Source: Burkholderiaceae bacterium (GTDB lineage Bacteria; Pseudomonadota; Gammaproteobacteria; Burkholderiales; Burkholderiaceae_D). From it: a stretch of 37,585 nt of DNA. Location: NCBI GenBank assembly GCA_031291325.1, contig JARLJG010000009.1:1-37585 (forward strand), written 5' to 3'. Positions 9,123 to 18,272 of this stretch are shown one piece after another (the first letter of the stretch is position 1; each line of letters begins with the position of its first letter). The position numbers were made by a program, and so were the translations under genes. The notes beneath the pieces are model-generated. The model worked only from the letters and a program-made list of their open reading frames with translations, had not been told where the DNA came from and did not search any database.

Positions 9123-9727
9123 TGCCGCATTCGGTGGCGGCGGCAAAATGGGTCGGCCATGTCAATGGCGTCGATGCGCCGCAAGAAATGCGGCATTGGC
9201 TGACCGATCGCGTATCATTGACGCTGAAGCTGATTGCGCATAGCGACAATTTTCGCGTGCAACGCGTGGCGCAAAGGCGCGGACGCTGTCTTGCCGACGA
9301 GTTTGCGGCGGTCGGCTTGGCGCGTTGCGCTTGCGTGCAGGAGCGCGACGTGTTGTTGCGCTGCAATGCGACGCCGGTGGTGTTTGCGCATACGATTGTG
9401 CCGCTGACTGCGGATGCTTCCGATTGGCCGTTTTTCAGTTCCTTGGGTGAGCGCTCGCTGGGGACGACCTTGTTCGGCGATCCGCTGGTCAAGCGCGGCG
9501 CGCTGCACTATGCGCGCCTGCCGGCGCGCCACCCGTTAGCGGTGCGCGCGCGCATGGCAACGGGGACGGACTTTTCCGGTCGTTCGCTGTTTGCGCGGCG
9601 TTGCCTGTTCAAGCGCAAGAATGGCGTGCTGCTGGTGACGGAAGTGTTTTTGCCGGCGGTTGCCGAACTGCGGCGGCAGGCGAGCTATACCGATCACATA
9701 CATACCTATAAACAATCAATTAAGTAA
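9122..9727 (+). CDS. ubiC: Chorismate-pyruvate lyase
   Basis: UbiC converts chorismate to 4-hydroxybenzoate and pyruvate, the first committed step of ubiquinone synthesis. The 201-residue product shows the family pattern: a WLTDRVSLTLKL stretch near the start, an RCLADEF segment, the central LGERSLGTTLFGD motif, and a C-terminal LFKRKNGVLLVTEVFLPA. The ATG overlaps the preceding stop (TGATG). A longer in-frame start at 8984 would run through the esterase gene and is rejected. Confidence 0.9.
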   Translation: MPHSVAAAKWVGHVNGVDAPQEMRHWLTDRVSLTLKLIAHSDNFRVQRVAQRRGRCLADEFAAVGLARCACVQERDVLLRCNATPVVFAHTIVPLTADASDWPFFSSLGERSLGTTLFGDPLVKRGALHYARLPARHPLAVRARMATGTDFSGRSLFARRCLFKRKNGVLLVTEVFLPAVAELRRQASYTDHIHTYKQSIK

Positions 9728-9730
9728 TCA

Positions 9731-11806
9731 ATGAATCTATTTTTTGAAGAATCCGGAGACTTCAAGGCCGGTGCGGTGCTGTCGCAACAAGGCGAGGCTT
9801 ACCAGGTCGAGCTGCCAAGCGGCAAGCGCGCCAAGGTCAGGGCCAAGGATGTATTGCTGCAATTTGCGACGCCGGCACCGGCCGAACTGTTGGCCGACGC
9901 GCACCGGATCGCCGAGGAAATCGAGCTGGATTTTCTGTGGGAAGTCGCCGGCCAGGAAGAATTCGGTTTCGCCGAATTGGGCACGGAATATTTCGGGCGT
10001 GCTCCGCAACCGAGCGAAGCTGCAGGCCTGTTGCTGAGATTGCACAGCGCGCCGATTTATTTTTACAAGAAGGGCAAGGGACGTTACAAGGCGGCGCCGG
10101 AAGCGTCGCTGAAGGCTGCGCTGGCCGGCGTCGAAAAGAAGCGCCAGCAAGCGTTGATCCAGGCGCAATACGTGACGGAACTGAAAGAACAGCGTTTGCC
10201 GGAAGCGATGCGTCCGTTGGCGCTGCAATTGCTGTTCAAGCCCGACAAGAACAGTATCGAATACAAGGCGCTGGAGACTGCCTGCAGCGAGTTGCAGACC
10301 TCGCCGCAAAATTTGCTGCTGGCCGTGGGCGCGATTGCGTCGCCGCACGCATTGCATTTGTCACGCTTCTTGTTCGAGCATTTTCCGAAAGGCACCGGCT
10401 TTCCGGCGATTGCGATCCCCGCTGCGCCCAAGCTGCCGGTTGCCGATGTGCAGGCGTTTTCCATCGACGATGTCACCACGACGGAAATCGACGACGCCTT
10501 TTCCGTGGTCAGGCTGGCCGACGGCAATGTGCGGGTCGGCATCCATATCGCCGCGCCGGCCTTGGGCATCCAGCGCGACGATGCGATCGACCATATCGCC
10601 AAGCAACGCATGTCGACCGTGTATATGCCGGGCGACAAGATCACCATGCTGCCGGATGCGCTGGTGCAGTCGTTTACGCTGGCCGAGGGCAAGACTTGCC
10701 CGGCAGTCAGCCTGTATGCGACCTTGAATCCGGCGGACTGGTCGGTCATCGCGACCGAAACCAAGGCCGAAGCGGTGCCGATTGCCAACAATCTGCGCCA
10801 CAATGACCTGGACATGCTGGTGACCGAAGAGAACCTGGCCAACGATGCCGGCGAGTATCCGCGCAAAGAAGAGATCGCGCTGCTGTGGCAATGGGCGTTG
10901 ACGCTGGAGCGCGGGCGCATGGCCAAGCGCGAAGGCTTCGGCCTGCGGCCGGAACAGACCAACCGGGTCGACTTCAATTTTTACGTCGAAGACGGCGTGG
11001 TGTCGATCCTGCGCCGCAAGCGCGGCGCGCCGCTCGATAAAATCGTCGCCGAACTGATGATTTTCGCCAACAGCAGTTGGGGCAAGTTGATGCACGAACA
11101 TGGCGTGCCGGGGATTTACCGCGCGCAAGGCGGCGGCAGCGGCGGCTGGGCCGCCAAGATGCAGGTGCGCATGGTGACGCACGCGGCGCCGCATCAAGGC
11201 TTGGGCGTCGATCAATATGCGTGGAGCACGTCGCCGTTGCGGCGGTATACGGATTTGGTCAATCAATGGCAAATTCTGGCTTGCGTCGAGCATGGCGTGA
11301 CTGCGCCGCTGGTGGCCACCTTCAAGCCGCGCGATGCGGACTTGTTCGCCATCGTGTCGGGCTTCGATGCCGCCTATGGCGCGTATGCAGATTTCCAATC
11401 GAACATGGAACGCTATTGGTGCCTGCGCTGGCTGGCGCAGCACGATGCAAGGCAGGTTGACGCGGTGGTGCTCAAAGACGAAGTCTTGCGCCTAGTCGAA
11501 ATACCGCTGATCGTGCGCCTGCCCGGCATGCAGCAACTGGCACGCGGCACCCACGTCAAACTGGACTTGTTGCGTTGGAACGAGGTCGACCTGACGGTCG
11601 AAGCGCGTCTGCTGGAAGTCGTTGCGGCGACGGCGGACACGGTCGACGAAGCGTTGGAAGAGCCGACCGACGACGAAGACGAGGGAACTGTCGAGGAAGC
11701 GGCAGGGCCGGCCGAGGGCGCAGAAGCGGCGCTGGAAGCCGCCGCTGCAGTGGACGAAAGCGGCGAAGCGGACGGCGGCGCTGCGATCGAACCGGTTGTG
11801 GAATGA
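9731..11806 (+). CDS. RNase II-family exoribonuclease (RNB domain)
   Basis: This 691-residue protein is a 3'-to-5' exoribonuclease of the RNase II/R superfamily. The RNB catalytic domain starts at about residue 240 with FSIDDVTTTEIDDAFSV, which supplies the metal-binding aspartates. It includes SIYATLNPADWSVIATE-like core strands and the late YAWSTSPLRRYTDLVNQW segment typical of the family (about 495-515). The final 60 residues are an acidic, Ala/Glu-rich tail without predicted structure. Spacing to ubiC is only three bases. It is closer to the shorter betaproteobacterial RNase II than to RNase R, which has a basic tail. Confidence 0.9.
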   Translation: MNLFFEESGDFKAGAVLSQQGEAYQVELPSGKRAKVRAKDVLLQFATPAPAELLADAHRIAEEIELDFLWEVAGQEEFGFAELGTEYFGRAPQPSEAAGLLLRLHSAPIYFYKKGKGRYKAAPEASLKAALAGVEKKRQQALIQAQYVTELKEQRLPEAMRPLALQLLFKPDKNSIEYKALETACSELQTSPQNLLLAVGAIASPHALHLSRFLFEHFPKGTGFPAIAIPAAPKLPVADVQAFSIDDVTTTEIDDAFSVVRLADGNVRVGIHIAAPALGIQRDDAIDHIAKQRMSTVYMPGDKITMLPDALVQSFTLAEGKTCPAVSLYATLNPADWSVIATETKAEAVPIANNLRHNDLDMLVTEENLANDAGEYPRKEEIALLWQWALTLERGRMAKREGFGLRPEQTNRVDFNFYVEDGVVSILRRKRGAPLDKIVAELMIFANSSWGKLMHEHGVPGIYRAQGGGSGGWAAKMQVRMVTHAAPHQGLGVDQYAWSTSPLRRYTDLVNQWQILACVEHGVTAPLVATFKPRDADLFAIVSGFDAAYGAYADFQSNMERYWCLRWLAQHDARQVDAVVLKDEVLRLVEIPLIVRLPGMQQLARGTHVKLDLLRWNEVDLTVEARLLEVVAATADTVDEALEEPTDDEDEGTVEEAAGPAEGAEAALEAAAAVDESGEADGGAAIEPVVE

Positions 11807-11899
11807 GCGGCTTGTTGCCAAATTCCCCTCAAGACGTTGAAATGTCTGTTTGCCGCGCACAAAATCGCAGATTCGGGTTGAATGTTCTGTTAAAGTTTC

Positions 11900-11922
11900 A
11901 CGGCAAATGCGCGTCTTGCCGT
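11900..11922. promoter_or_regulatory. Hairpin in the leader region of the TonB-like gene
   Basis: A perfect 7-base inverted repeat (ACGGCAA / TTGCCGT) with a 9-base loop lies in the 154-base gap between the RNase gene and the TonB-like gene. No T-run follows on either strand, so a terminator role is doubtful; an operator or leader structure is possible. Confidence 0.35.
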
Positions 11923-11960
11923 AAAATTCGATCCATCTGCCTTTGTCTTCTTCGTAACTC

Positions 11961-12860
11961 TTGAATATCATTCGCCAAAATCCAAACCTGTTCGCTGCGG
12001 TAGCCATCTCCGTGCTGGGGCACGCCACGGTACTTCTCGGCGTCATGATCGTGGCGCCCGATGCCTTCAAGTTTCAGCCGACCGACCCCGGTCTCGAAGT
12101 GATCCTGGTCAATGCCAAGCATGATCGCAAGCCGATCAAGGCAGAAGCGCTGGCGCAAGTCGACCTCGACGGCGGCGGCAATGCCGACACCGGGCGCGCC
12201 AAGTCGCCGTTGCCGGACATGCATAAGAGCGACGACGGCGACGACATCAAAGTGGCGCAGCGCCGCATCGAGCTATTGGAGCAGGAACAGGAAAAAATGC
12301 TGGCGCAGGCCGCCAACAAAACGTCTTTCGCGGTGCGCCCGAATACCGAGCAAGACAAGCCGACCGAGCAACCGGTGCGGCCCGACGGCGTCGACAAGGT
12401 CGACAGCGCCAAGGCGTTCAGCCGACAAGTCGCTGAAATATCGAAAAATGTCGAGGATTACAACAAGCGGCCAAGGAAAACCCAAATCACGCCCAGCACC
12501 AAGCGCGTCGAATATGCGTTGTATTACAAGGCGATGCAGACCCGCATCGAAAAATACGGCACGCTGAACTTTCCGCAAAAGGATGGCGAGAAGCTGTACG
12601 GCGAATTGCTGGTCTACATCCCGATCTTCCAGGACGGCAGCATCTACGAAAAAGAGGGCGGCCCGCGCGTCGAGCACAGTTCCGGCAACAAGGCGCTGGA
12701 CAACGCGGCATTGCGCATCGTCAGGCGGGCCGCGCCGTTCGATCCGTTTCAGTCCAGCATGCGTTCGACCGACAAGAATGACGTGTGGGAAGTCATCACG
12801 CACTTCAAGTTCACGCGCGAAGAGGGTTTGGAAACCGAGTTGCGCGGAGGGGCTAATTGA
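11961..12860 (+). CDS. TonB-like energy-transducer protein
   Basis: This 299-residue protein has a cytoplasmic N-terminus, one membrane segment (about residues 12-32), a charged periplasmic linker with a coiled-coil-like stretch ([16 protein letters not shown]), and a TonB-like C-terminal domain (about 205-290). TonB-type proteins pass proton-motive energy to outer-membrane receptors. No Pro-Glu/Pro-Lys repeat, typical of classical TonB, is seen, so its partner is uncertain. The reading frame begins with TTG at 11961, and no better ATG precedes the membrane segment. The stop overlaps the aroE start (TGATG). Confidence 0.82.
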   Translation: MNIIRQNPNLFAAVAISVLGHATVLLGVMIVAPDAFKFQPTDPGLEVILVNAKHDRKPIKAEALAQVDLDGGGNADTGRAKSPLPDMHKSDDGDDIKVAQRRIELLEQEQEKMLAQAANKTSFAVRPNTEQDKPTEQPVRPDGVDKVDSAKAFSRQVAEISKNVEDYNKRPRKTQITPSTKRVEYALYYKAMQTRIEKYGTLNFPQKDGEKLYGELLVYIPIFQDGSIYEKEGGPRVEHSSGNKALDNAALRIVRRAAPFDPFQSSMRSTDKNDVWEVITHFKFTREEGLETELRGGAN

Positions 12861-13684
12861 TGGCAACGCCGGATCGATATGCAGTAATCGGCCATCCGGT
12901 CGCGCATAGCAAGTCGCCGGCCATCCACAGCGCGTTCGCCGCGCAAACCGGCCAGAATTTAAGTTACGAACGTTTGCTGTCGCCTCTGGATGGATTTGCC
13001 GCCACCGTGCGAACCTTCATCGAACAAGGCGGCAAGGGTTTGAACGTGACTCTGCCGTTCAAGGTGGAAGCGCATGCGCTGGCAGATAGCTTGACGCCGC
13101 GCGCCAGGTGCGCCGGCGCTGTCAACACATTGAAAATCACGGATGGCCATATCCTCGGCGACAATACCGACGGCGCCGGCCTGGTAACCGATATCGAACG
13201 CAATGCCGGCGTCATGTTAAGCGGCAAGAGAATTCTGCTGCTCGGCGCCGGCGGCGCGGCGCGCGGCGCGATCCTGCCGTTGTTGGAGGCGCGGCCAGCA
13301 GCGCTGACCATCGCCAATCGGACGCCGGAGAAAGCGGCTGTGTTGGCGCGCGAATTTGCGCCGTTTTCTGCTGCCATCGAAGCGTCCGCCTTCGGGATCT
13401 TGCATGGTCGCTTCGACATAGTCATCAATGCGACCTCGGCCAGCCTCGGCAATGAATTGCCGCCGGTGCCGGCGGCAATTTTCGGCGCGGAGACGCTGGC
13501 CTACGACATGATGTACGGCAAGCAGCCGACTGTGTTCATGAAATTTGCGCAACAGCAAGGCGCGGCGATCAGGGATGGTCTCGGGATGCTGGTCGAGCAG
13601 GCGGCCGAATCGTTTTACCTGTGGCGCGGCATCCGGCCCGAAACCGCAGGGATTTTTGCCGAATTGCGCGCAGCGGTCGAATGA
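12860..13684 (+). CDS. aroE: Shikimate dehydrogenase
   Basis: AroE reduces 3-dehydroshikimate to shikimate with NADPH. The 274-residue protein shows the substrate motif [16 protein letters not shown] near the N-terminus, the catalytic-lysine segment GLNVTLPFK, and the second signature DNTDGAGLV. The NADP-binding loop [11 protein letters not shown] is followed by IANRTPEKA, where the Arg after Asn suits NADP. The ATG at 12860 overlaps the previous stop by one base and is preferred to the TTG at 12857. Its own stop overlaps the mtgA start. Confidence 0.95.
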   Translation: MATPDRYAVIGHPVAHSKSPAIHSAFAAQTGQNLSYERLLSPLDGFAATVRTFIEQGGKGLNVTLPFKVEAHALADSLTPRARCAGAVNTLKITDGHILGDNTDGAGLVTDIERNAGVMLSGKRILLLGAGGAARGAILPLLEARPAALTIANRTPEKAAVLAREFAPFSAAIEASAFGILHGRFDIVINATSASLGNELPPVPAAIFGAETLAYDMMYGKQPTVFMKFAQQQGAAIRDGLGMLVEQAAESFYLWRGIRPETAGIFAELRAAVE

Positions 13685-14388
13685 AAGCGCCGAAATTGAC
13701 GCGCAAGCTGCTGCTGCTCTGGCTGGTGTTGGCGCCGCTGGCGTTGCTACTGCTGCTGCAACTGTATTTTTTCGTTTGCATCTGGTGGTGGGTCGATCAC
13801 AATCCGGGGCCGACCAGTTTCATGCGCCGGCAGCTGTCTGTCTTGCAGGAAAAAAATCCGAACGCCGTGTTGCAGCAAAAGTGGGTTCCGTACGACCGCA
13901 TCTCCAACAATTTGAAGCGCGCGATCATTGCCTCCGAAGACGCCAATTTTTCCGAGCACGAGGGCGTCGACTGGGAGGCGCTGCAAAAGGCCTACGAAAA
14001 GAACAACCGCAAGGGTAAAGTGGTGGCCGGCGGCTCGACCATCACGCAGCAGCTCGCGAAGAATCTGTTCTTGTCGGGGCAGCGCAGTTATTTGCGCAAG
14101 GCGCAGGAATTCGTGATTACCTATATGCTCGAATTCTGGATGGAGAAAGAGCGAATTTTCGAGATATATCTGAACGTGGTGGAGTGGGGCAACGGCGTCT
14201 ACGGCGCCGAAGCGGCGTCCGAACACTACTACGGAATCTCTGCTGCAGCCTTGAATCCCAGTCAGGCGGCAAAGCTGGCGGTGATGTTGCCCGACCCTCG
14301 GCGCTTCGACAAAAACCGCACATCGGCCTATCTGGAGCGGCGCACCGAACTCATATTGCATCGCATGGGTTCGGCCGACCTGCCCTGA
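13681..14388 (+). CDS. mtgA: Monofunctional biosynthetic peptidoglycan transglycosylase
   Basis: MtgA polymerises lipid II into glycan strands at the outer face of the inner membrane. The 235-residue protein has one N-terminal membrane segment (about 10-37) and a family 51 glycosyltransferase domain. The catalytic-Glu motif [17 protein letters not shown] is present, with [16 protein letters not shown] and [18 protein letters not shown]. The frame is open upstream through aroE, but the ATG at 13681 gives the normal hydrophobic N-terminus and overlaps the aroE stop (ATGA), so the pair is coupled. Confidence 0.95.
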   Translation: MKAPKLTRKLLLLWLVLAPLALLLLLQLYFFVCIWWWVDHNPGPTSFMRRQLSVLQEKNPNAVLQQKWVPYDRISNNLKRAIIASEDANFSEHEGVDWEALQKAYEKNNRKGKVVAGGSTITQQLAKNLFLSGQRSYLRKAQEFVITYMLEFWMEKERIFEIYLNVVEWGNGVYGAEAASEHYYGISAAALNPSQAAKLAVMLPDPRRFDKNRTSAYLERRTELILHRMGSADLP

Positions 14389-14412
14389 AAAACCGCGCAT
14401 CGTTTGGTTTTT
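14388..14412. terminator. Possible bidirectional terminator
   Basis: AAAAACC and GGTTTTT form a 7-base stem around an 11-base loop between the converging mtgA and solute-binding-protein genes. The A/T arms give a T-rich 3' side on both strands. The stem is weak, so confidence is low. Confidence 0.4.
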
Positions 14413-14427
14413 CCTTGTCGAAGCGGG

Positions 14428-15387
14428 TCAATTGGTCGTCGTCTCGTCCTTGTCCTGCCGCAAATCCTTTTCTTCATATGGCATCTCGTTCTGCAAGATC
14501 GGATTTTTCAATTTGAATAATTTGCGGTTCTTGAAGTTGGCGAGTTTGATCGCTTTGCCGTTGTATTTGGCGAAAATTCTATCGAAAGAGCCATCCTTGA
14601 CGGCCGCGCGCAAACCCTTTTCCAACGCCTTAGCTAAAGCGCTGTTTCCGCGACTGACGAAAAAATACTCGACGGCGGGGTATTGCAAAGCGATGGCTTT
14701 CTCGACGACGAGGTTCATTCCTGGATGGGTTTGTTCTTCGTCCCAGATTTCGAGAATCGATCGCGGCAAATAATCGATACGGCCGGCGCTCAACATCTTG
14801 AACAGGCTCGGGTAATCCATGCTGGAGTCGACCTTGAGTCCATTGGCGGCCAGGATTTGCACGTCCGGCCAATCGTGTTGCTGGCCGGCAGCCAGCGATT
14901 TGAGTTGATTCAGGGTTTGCAATTGCGCGAATTGCGCTGCGTTCTTTTTATCGATGAGGAATATGCGCCACCCCAACAGCCCTTTATCGATCGGGATGCG
15001 AATCGGCAGGAAATCCTTTTCCCTGGCATCTGTCGCCTCCGACCAGACCACGCTGATTTCGTTGTCGGCTGTTAACTGCTGCAATGCGCGATTCTGCTGC
15101 ATATGCAACGAAGCCGGGTAGATCTCGTATTCGACGCCGGATTTGCGCATCGCGAGCTTGAGCAATGCGACCGCGTACCGAGATCGTCGGTCGTCCGCAG
15201 ACTCAGGCTGCGGATAAATGACTTTTATCTTGTCGGCAAATACCGGGGGTGCGGAAAATAAGACAATCCCTAAAATGGCGTAAGCGACCCACGTATCCCA
15301 GAAGCGCACACTTGATTTGCGTGTGGACGGGAGCGTGCTGGCGGCCTGATTTGTAGCGATTTCGATAGCGGCAAATTCAATCGTCAT
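14428..15387 (-). CDS. Periplasmic solute-binding protein, family 3-like
   Basis: This 319-residue protein has an N-terminal hydrophobic segment (about residues 33-51, ending FADK), likely a secretion signal. A two-lobed solute-binding fold like that of amino-acid ABC transporters or sensor ectodomains follows. Visible family features are LLKLAMRKSGVEYEI, the hinge-like LFKMLSAGRIDYLPRSI and the late LAKALEKGLRAAVKDGSFDRIF. No permease or ATPase gene is next to it, so it may be an orphan or signalling form. The start is uncertain because the signal is unusually far inside the protein. It is the last gene before the nif region and is transcribed away from nifS. Confidence 0.75.
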   Translation of the reverse strand: MTIEFAAIEIATNQAASTLPSTRKSSVRFWDTWVAYAILGIVLFSAPPVFADKIKVIYPQPESADDRRSRYAVALLKLAMRKSGVEYEIYPASLHMQQNRALQQLTADNEISVVWSEATDAREKDFLPIRIPIDKGLLGWRIFLIDKKNAAQFAQLQTLNQLKSLAAGQQHDWPDVQILAANGLKVDSSMDYPSLFKMLSAGRIDYLPRSILEIWDEEQTHPGMNLVVEKAIALQYPAVEYFFVSRGNSALAKALEKGLRAAVKDGSFDRIFAKYNGKAIKLANFKNRKLFKLKNPILQNEMPYEEKDLRQDKDETTTN

Positions 15388-15574
15388 GTGAGAGGCACAA
15401 TTTTCCGTTTGCGTTCGCTAAACGAGAACTTGCACTTTAGCTCATTCCTTGCTCTCCGTCCATTCATGATGGAAGGTGTCACAGAGATCTCTTTCGGCGA
15501 GTATTTCCATGTGTCGGCACAAGCGTTCTTTCTTGTCCAAGTAGGCACGCATACCTATCAAAAAATCAACTTGT

Positions 15575-15590
15575 TGTCGTCGACGCGACA
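15575..15590 (+). promoter_or_regulatory. NifA upstream activator sequence (TGT-N10-ACA)
   Basis: The 16 bases TGTCGTCGACGCGACA fit the NifA site TGT-N10-ACA exactly and have palindromic outer arms (TGTCG/CGACA). It lies about 140 bases upstream of the -24 element of the nifS promoter, a normal distance for activation by DNA looping. Confidence 0.75.
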
Positions 15591-15725
15591 GAACCATCCG
15601 CTGTCGCGGCGCGCCGGGTTTCGTCGCAAAGCAGACAAACCTGACACGACAATGGCGCGGACGCAATCTGATTTCAATCAGAAAATTTCCTGTCAATACA
15701 AATACTTAACGCGGATTCCCCGGAT

Positions 15726-15741
15726 TGGCATGCTCTTTGCT
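15726..15741 (+). promoter_or_regulatory. Sigma-54 promoter of the nifS operon
   Basis: TGGCATGCTCTTTGCT matches the -24/-12 consensus TGGCAYRNNNNTTGCW at every defined base, with the required ten bases between GG and GC. The expected start of transcription is about 12 bases downstream of the GC, leaving a leader of about 50 bases before nifS. Confidence 0.85.
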
Positions 15742-15803
15742 GAAAGACGGACAAGGCCGGTTGCAATCGACCATCCAACCCACCAAGTTTGCCGGAGCGA
15801 CAA

Positions 15804-17015
15804 ATGCCAATGCTGCCGATCTACCTGGATTATTCCGCGACAACGCCGGTCGATCCGCGCGTCGCCGAAAAAATGATTCCTTATTTGACCGAACTGTTCG
15901 GCAATCCGGCCAGCCGTTCGCACTCGTACGGTTGGGATGCCGAAGCGGCGGTCCGGCATGCGCGCGAGCAGGTCGCCGCGCTGGTCAATGCCGATGCGCG
16001 CGAAATCGTGTGGACTTCCGGCGCAACCGAATCGAACAACCTGGCGATCAAGGGCGCAGCCGAATTCCTGCAAGGGAAAGGCAAGCATTTAATCACCGTC
16101 AAGACCGAGCACAAGGCCGTGCTCGACACCATGCGCGAGCTGGAACGGCGCGGCTTCGAGGTGACTTATCTGGATGTCCAACAAGACGGCATGCTCGATC
16201 TCGAACAATTCAAGGCGGCGCTGCGGCCGGATACGATTCTCGCTTCCGTCATGCACGTCAACAACGAAATCGGCGTGATCCAGGATATTGCTGCCTTGGG
16301 CGAAATCTGCCGCGAGCGCGGCATACTTTTTCACGTCGACGCGGCGCAGGCGACCGGCAAGGTCGATATCGATCTCGACAAATTGAAGGTCGACCTGATG
16401 TCGTTTTCCGCCCATAAAACCTATGGCCCGAAGGGCATCGGCGCATTGTACGTGCGGCGCAAACCGCGCGTGCGGCTGGAAGCGCAGATGCACGGCGGCG
16501 GGCATGAGCGCGGCTTGCGCTCCGGCACCTTGGCCACGCATCAGATCGTCGGCATGGGCGAGGCGTTCGAGATTGCGCGCCTGTCGATGGGAACGGAGAA
16601 CGAGCGCATCCGCATGCTGCGCGAGCGCCTGCGCGCCGGCTTTGCCGATCTCGACGAAACCTATGTCAACGGCGACCTGGAGCAGCGCGTGCCGCACAAC
16701 CTGAACGTCAGCTTCAATTATGTCGAGGGCGAATCGCTGCTGATGGCGATCAAGGATATTGCCGTTTCCTCCGGCTCGGCCTGCACCTCGGCCAGCCTGG
16801 AGCCGTCGTATGTGCTGCGCGCGCTGGGGCTGTCGGATGAAATGGCGCATAGCTCGATCCGTTTTTCCATCGGACGCTTCACCACGGTCGAAGACATCGA
16901 TTTCACCGTCAAATTAATCAAGGAAAAAGTGGCCAAGCTGCGCGCGTTGTCGCCGCTGTGGGACATGCACCAGGACGGCATCGATTTGAACACAGTGCAA
17001 TGGGCCGCGCACTGA
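15804..17015 (+). CDS. nifS: Cysteine desulfurase (NifS/IscS type)
   Basis: The enzyme takes sulfur from cysteine with pyridoxal phosphate and hands it to the IscU/NifU scaffold. The 403-residue protein has the PLP lysine Lys205 in [12 protein letters not shown]. The catalytic cysteine is Cys327 in [13 protein letters not shown], on the long flexible loop typical of the IscS group. The ATG at 15804 follows a GGAG six bases upstream; a TTG at 15789 is less likely. By sequence it is IscS-like, but it is the first gene behind a sigma-54/NifA promoter in a nif cluster, so a nitrogen-fixation role is inferred and the name nifS is used. Confidence 0.9.
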   Translation: MPMLPIYLDYSATTPVDPRVAEKMIPYLTELFGNPASRSHSYGWDAEAAVRHAREQVAALVNADAREIVWTSGATESNNLAIKGAAEFLQGKGKHLITVKTEHKAVLDTMRELERRGFEVTYLDVQQDGMLDLEQFKAALRPDTILASVMHVNNEIGVIQDIAALGEICRERGILFHVDAAQATGKVDIDLDKLKVDLMSFSAHKTYGPKGIGALYVRRKPRVRLEAQMHGGGHERGLRSGTLATHQIVGMGEAFEIARLSMGTENERIRMLRERLRAGFADLDETYVNGDLEQRVPHNLNVSFNYVEGESLLMAIKDIAVSSGSACTSASLEPSYVLRALGLSDEMAHSSIRFSIGRFTTVEDIDFTVKLIKEKVAKLRALSPLWDMHQDGIDLNTVQWAAH

Positions 17016-17075
17016 GGAATGACCCTCGTCCGCGCATCGCTTTGCGCTGACCGGCAACTGATTACGGAGAGCAAC

Positions 17076-17510
17076 ATGGCATATAGCGACAAGGTGCTGG
17101 ACCATTACGAGAATCCGCGCAACGTCGGCACCTTCGACAAGGACGACGACAGCGTTGCCACCGGCATGGTCGGCGCGCCGGCTTGCGGCGACGTGATGCG
17201 CCTGCAAATCAAGGTGGGCGCCGACGGCATCATCGAGGATGCGAAATTCAAGACTTACGGCTGCGGCTCGGCCATCGCGTCGTCGTCGCTGGTGACCGAA
17301 TGGCTCAAAGGCCGCACGCTCGATCAGGCGCTGGCAATAGAAAACACTGCCATTGCCGAGGAATTGGCGCTGCCGCCGGTAAAAATCCATTGCTCGATTT
17401 TGGCCGAAGACGCCATCAAGGCTGCGGTCGCAGACTATCGCCGACGGCACGACACGTCGCCCGTTTCTACCGAAAAGCAATTCCCGATATGCGCGCCGGT
17501 CGCAGACTGA
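17076..17510 (+). CDS. iscU: Fe-S cluster scaffold, IscU type (short NifU)
   Basis: This scaffold builds Fe-S clusters with sulfur from the desulfurase encoded just upstream. The 144-residue protein has the three cluster cysteines Cys37, Cys63 and Cys106 and Asp39 in GAPACGDVM. The chaperone-binding motif LPPVK is at residues 99-103, matching the HscA encoded three genes on. It lacks the ferredoxin-like and C-terminal domains of full-length NifU. A tail of about 18 residues beyond the usual IscU end is unusual. The ATG at 17076 has GGAGA upstream; the longer frame from 17019 has no family similarity. Confidence 0.93.
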   Translation: MAYSDKVLDHYENPRNVGTFDKDDDSVATGMVGAPACGDVMRLQIKVGADGIIEDAKFKTYGCGSAIASSSLVTEWLKGRTLDQALAIENTAIAEELALPPVKIHCSILAEDAIKAAVADYRRRHDTSPVSTEKQFPICAPVAD

Positions 17511-17555
17511 CCGGCATCTTTCGATCGTTACTATCATTCACCAGAGAGGCATTCC

Positions 17556-17909
17556 ATGTCAGACGCCGTTCTTGAAGTCGCCCAACCCCTCGTCTTCACC
17601 GATGCGGCAGTCGCCAAGGTCAGTGAATTGATCGCCGAAGACGGCAACCCGGATCTGAAGCTGCGCATCTACGTCAACGGCGGCGGCTGCTCCGGTTTCC
17701 AGTACGGTTTTGCCTTCGACGAGACCGTCAACGAAGACGATTTTCGTATCGACAAGAACGGCGTTGCCCTGCTTATCGACGCGATGAGCATGCAATACCT
17801 GAGCGGCGCGGAAATCGGCTACGAAGATGGCCTGGAAGGTTCGCGCTTCGTCATCAAGAACCCGAACGCCACCACCACTTGCGGCTGCGGCAGTTCGTTT
17901 TCGGTTTAA
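17556..17909 (+). CDS. Fe-S insertion protein, ErpA-like A-type carrier
   Basis: This is a 117-residue A-type Fe-S carrier. The three conserved cysteines are in [12 protein letters not shown] and [11 protein letters not shown] at the C-terminus. The acidic stretch and the N-terminal extension ([19 protein letters not shown]) resemble ErpA more than IscA. Such proteins deliver clusters from the scaffold to target enzymes. An AGAGAGG ribosome site precedes the start. It is followed by a second A-type carrier, so the operon has a pair. Confidence 0.9.
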   Translation: MSDAVLEVAQPLVFTDAAVAKVSELIAEDGNPDLKLRIYVNGGGCSGFQYGFAFDETVNEDDFRIDKNGVALLIDAMSMQYLSGAEIGYEDGLEGSRFVIKNPNATTTCGCGSSFSV

Positions 17910-17942
17910 CAGCAATCCATCTTTGACTGAGGAGCACAGACT

Positions 17943-18263
17943 ATGGCAATCACCCTGACAGAACGAGCGGCCAAGCATGTGCAAGCGTTTCTCGCCAAGC
18001 GCGTCGCGCTCGGCTTGCGCCTGGCGGTAAAGACCAGCGGTTGTTCCGGCATGGCGTATGCGCTGGAATATGCGCTGGCGCAGGAACAGGAAGACTTGCG
18101 TTTCGAGAGCCACGGCGTGACCGTGCTGATCGACCCCAAGAGCCTGCCCTACCTGGACGGCACCGAACTGGACTTTGTGCGCGAAGGCTTGAGCGAAGGC
18201 TTCAAGTTCAACAACCCCAACGTCAAGAATCAATGCGGGTGCGGCGAGAGCTTCGCCGTTTAA
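17943..18263 (+). CDS. iscA: Fe-S carrier IscA
   Basis: This 106-residue A-type carrier starts [20 protein letters not shown] and has cysteines in [13 protein letters not shown] and [11 protein letters not shown]. It is closest to IscA by its start and length. It has an AGGAG site upstream and ends nine bases before hscA. The hscB gene usually found between iscA and hscA is absent. Confidence 0.92.
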   Translation: MAITLTERAAKHVQAFLAKRVALGLRLAVKTSGCSGMAYALEYALAQEQEDLRFESHGVTVLIDPKSLPYLDGTELDFVREGLSEGFKFNNPNVKNQCGCGESFAV

Positions 18264-18272
18264 GGGCAAATT

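Larger units (their letters stand above)
15388..15803. other. 416-base intergenic region at the start of the nif region
   Basis: No convincing gene is present. The region separates the divergent solute-binding-protein gene and nifS. It holds a NifA-type upstream sequence at 15575-15590 and a sigma-54 promoter at 15726-15741. I see no tRNA, integrase remnant or attachment-site repeat that would mark an island junction. Confidence 0.7.

Noticed and set aside
15691-15706. TGT-N10-ACT near the nifS promoter as a second NifA site
   Set aside because: The last base does not fit ACA, and it lies only about 20 bases from the -24 box, too close for normal activation.
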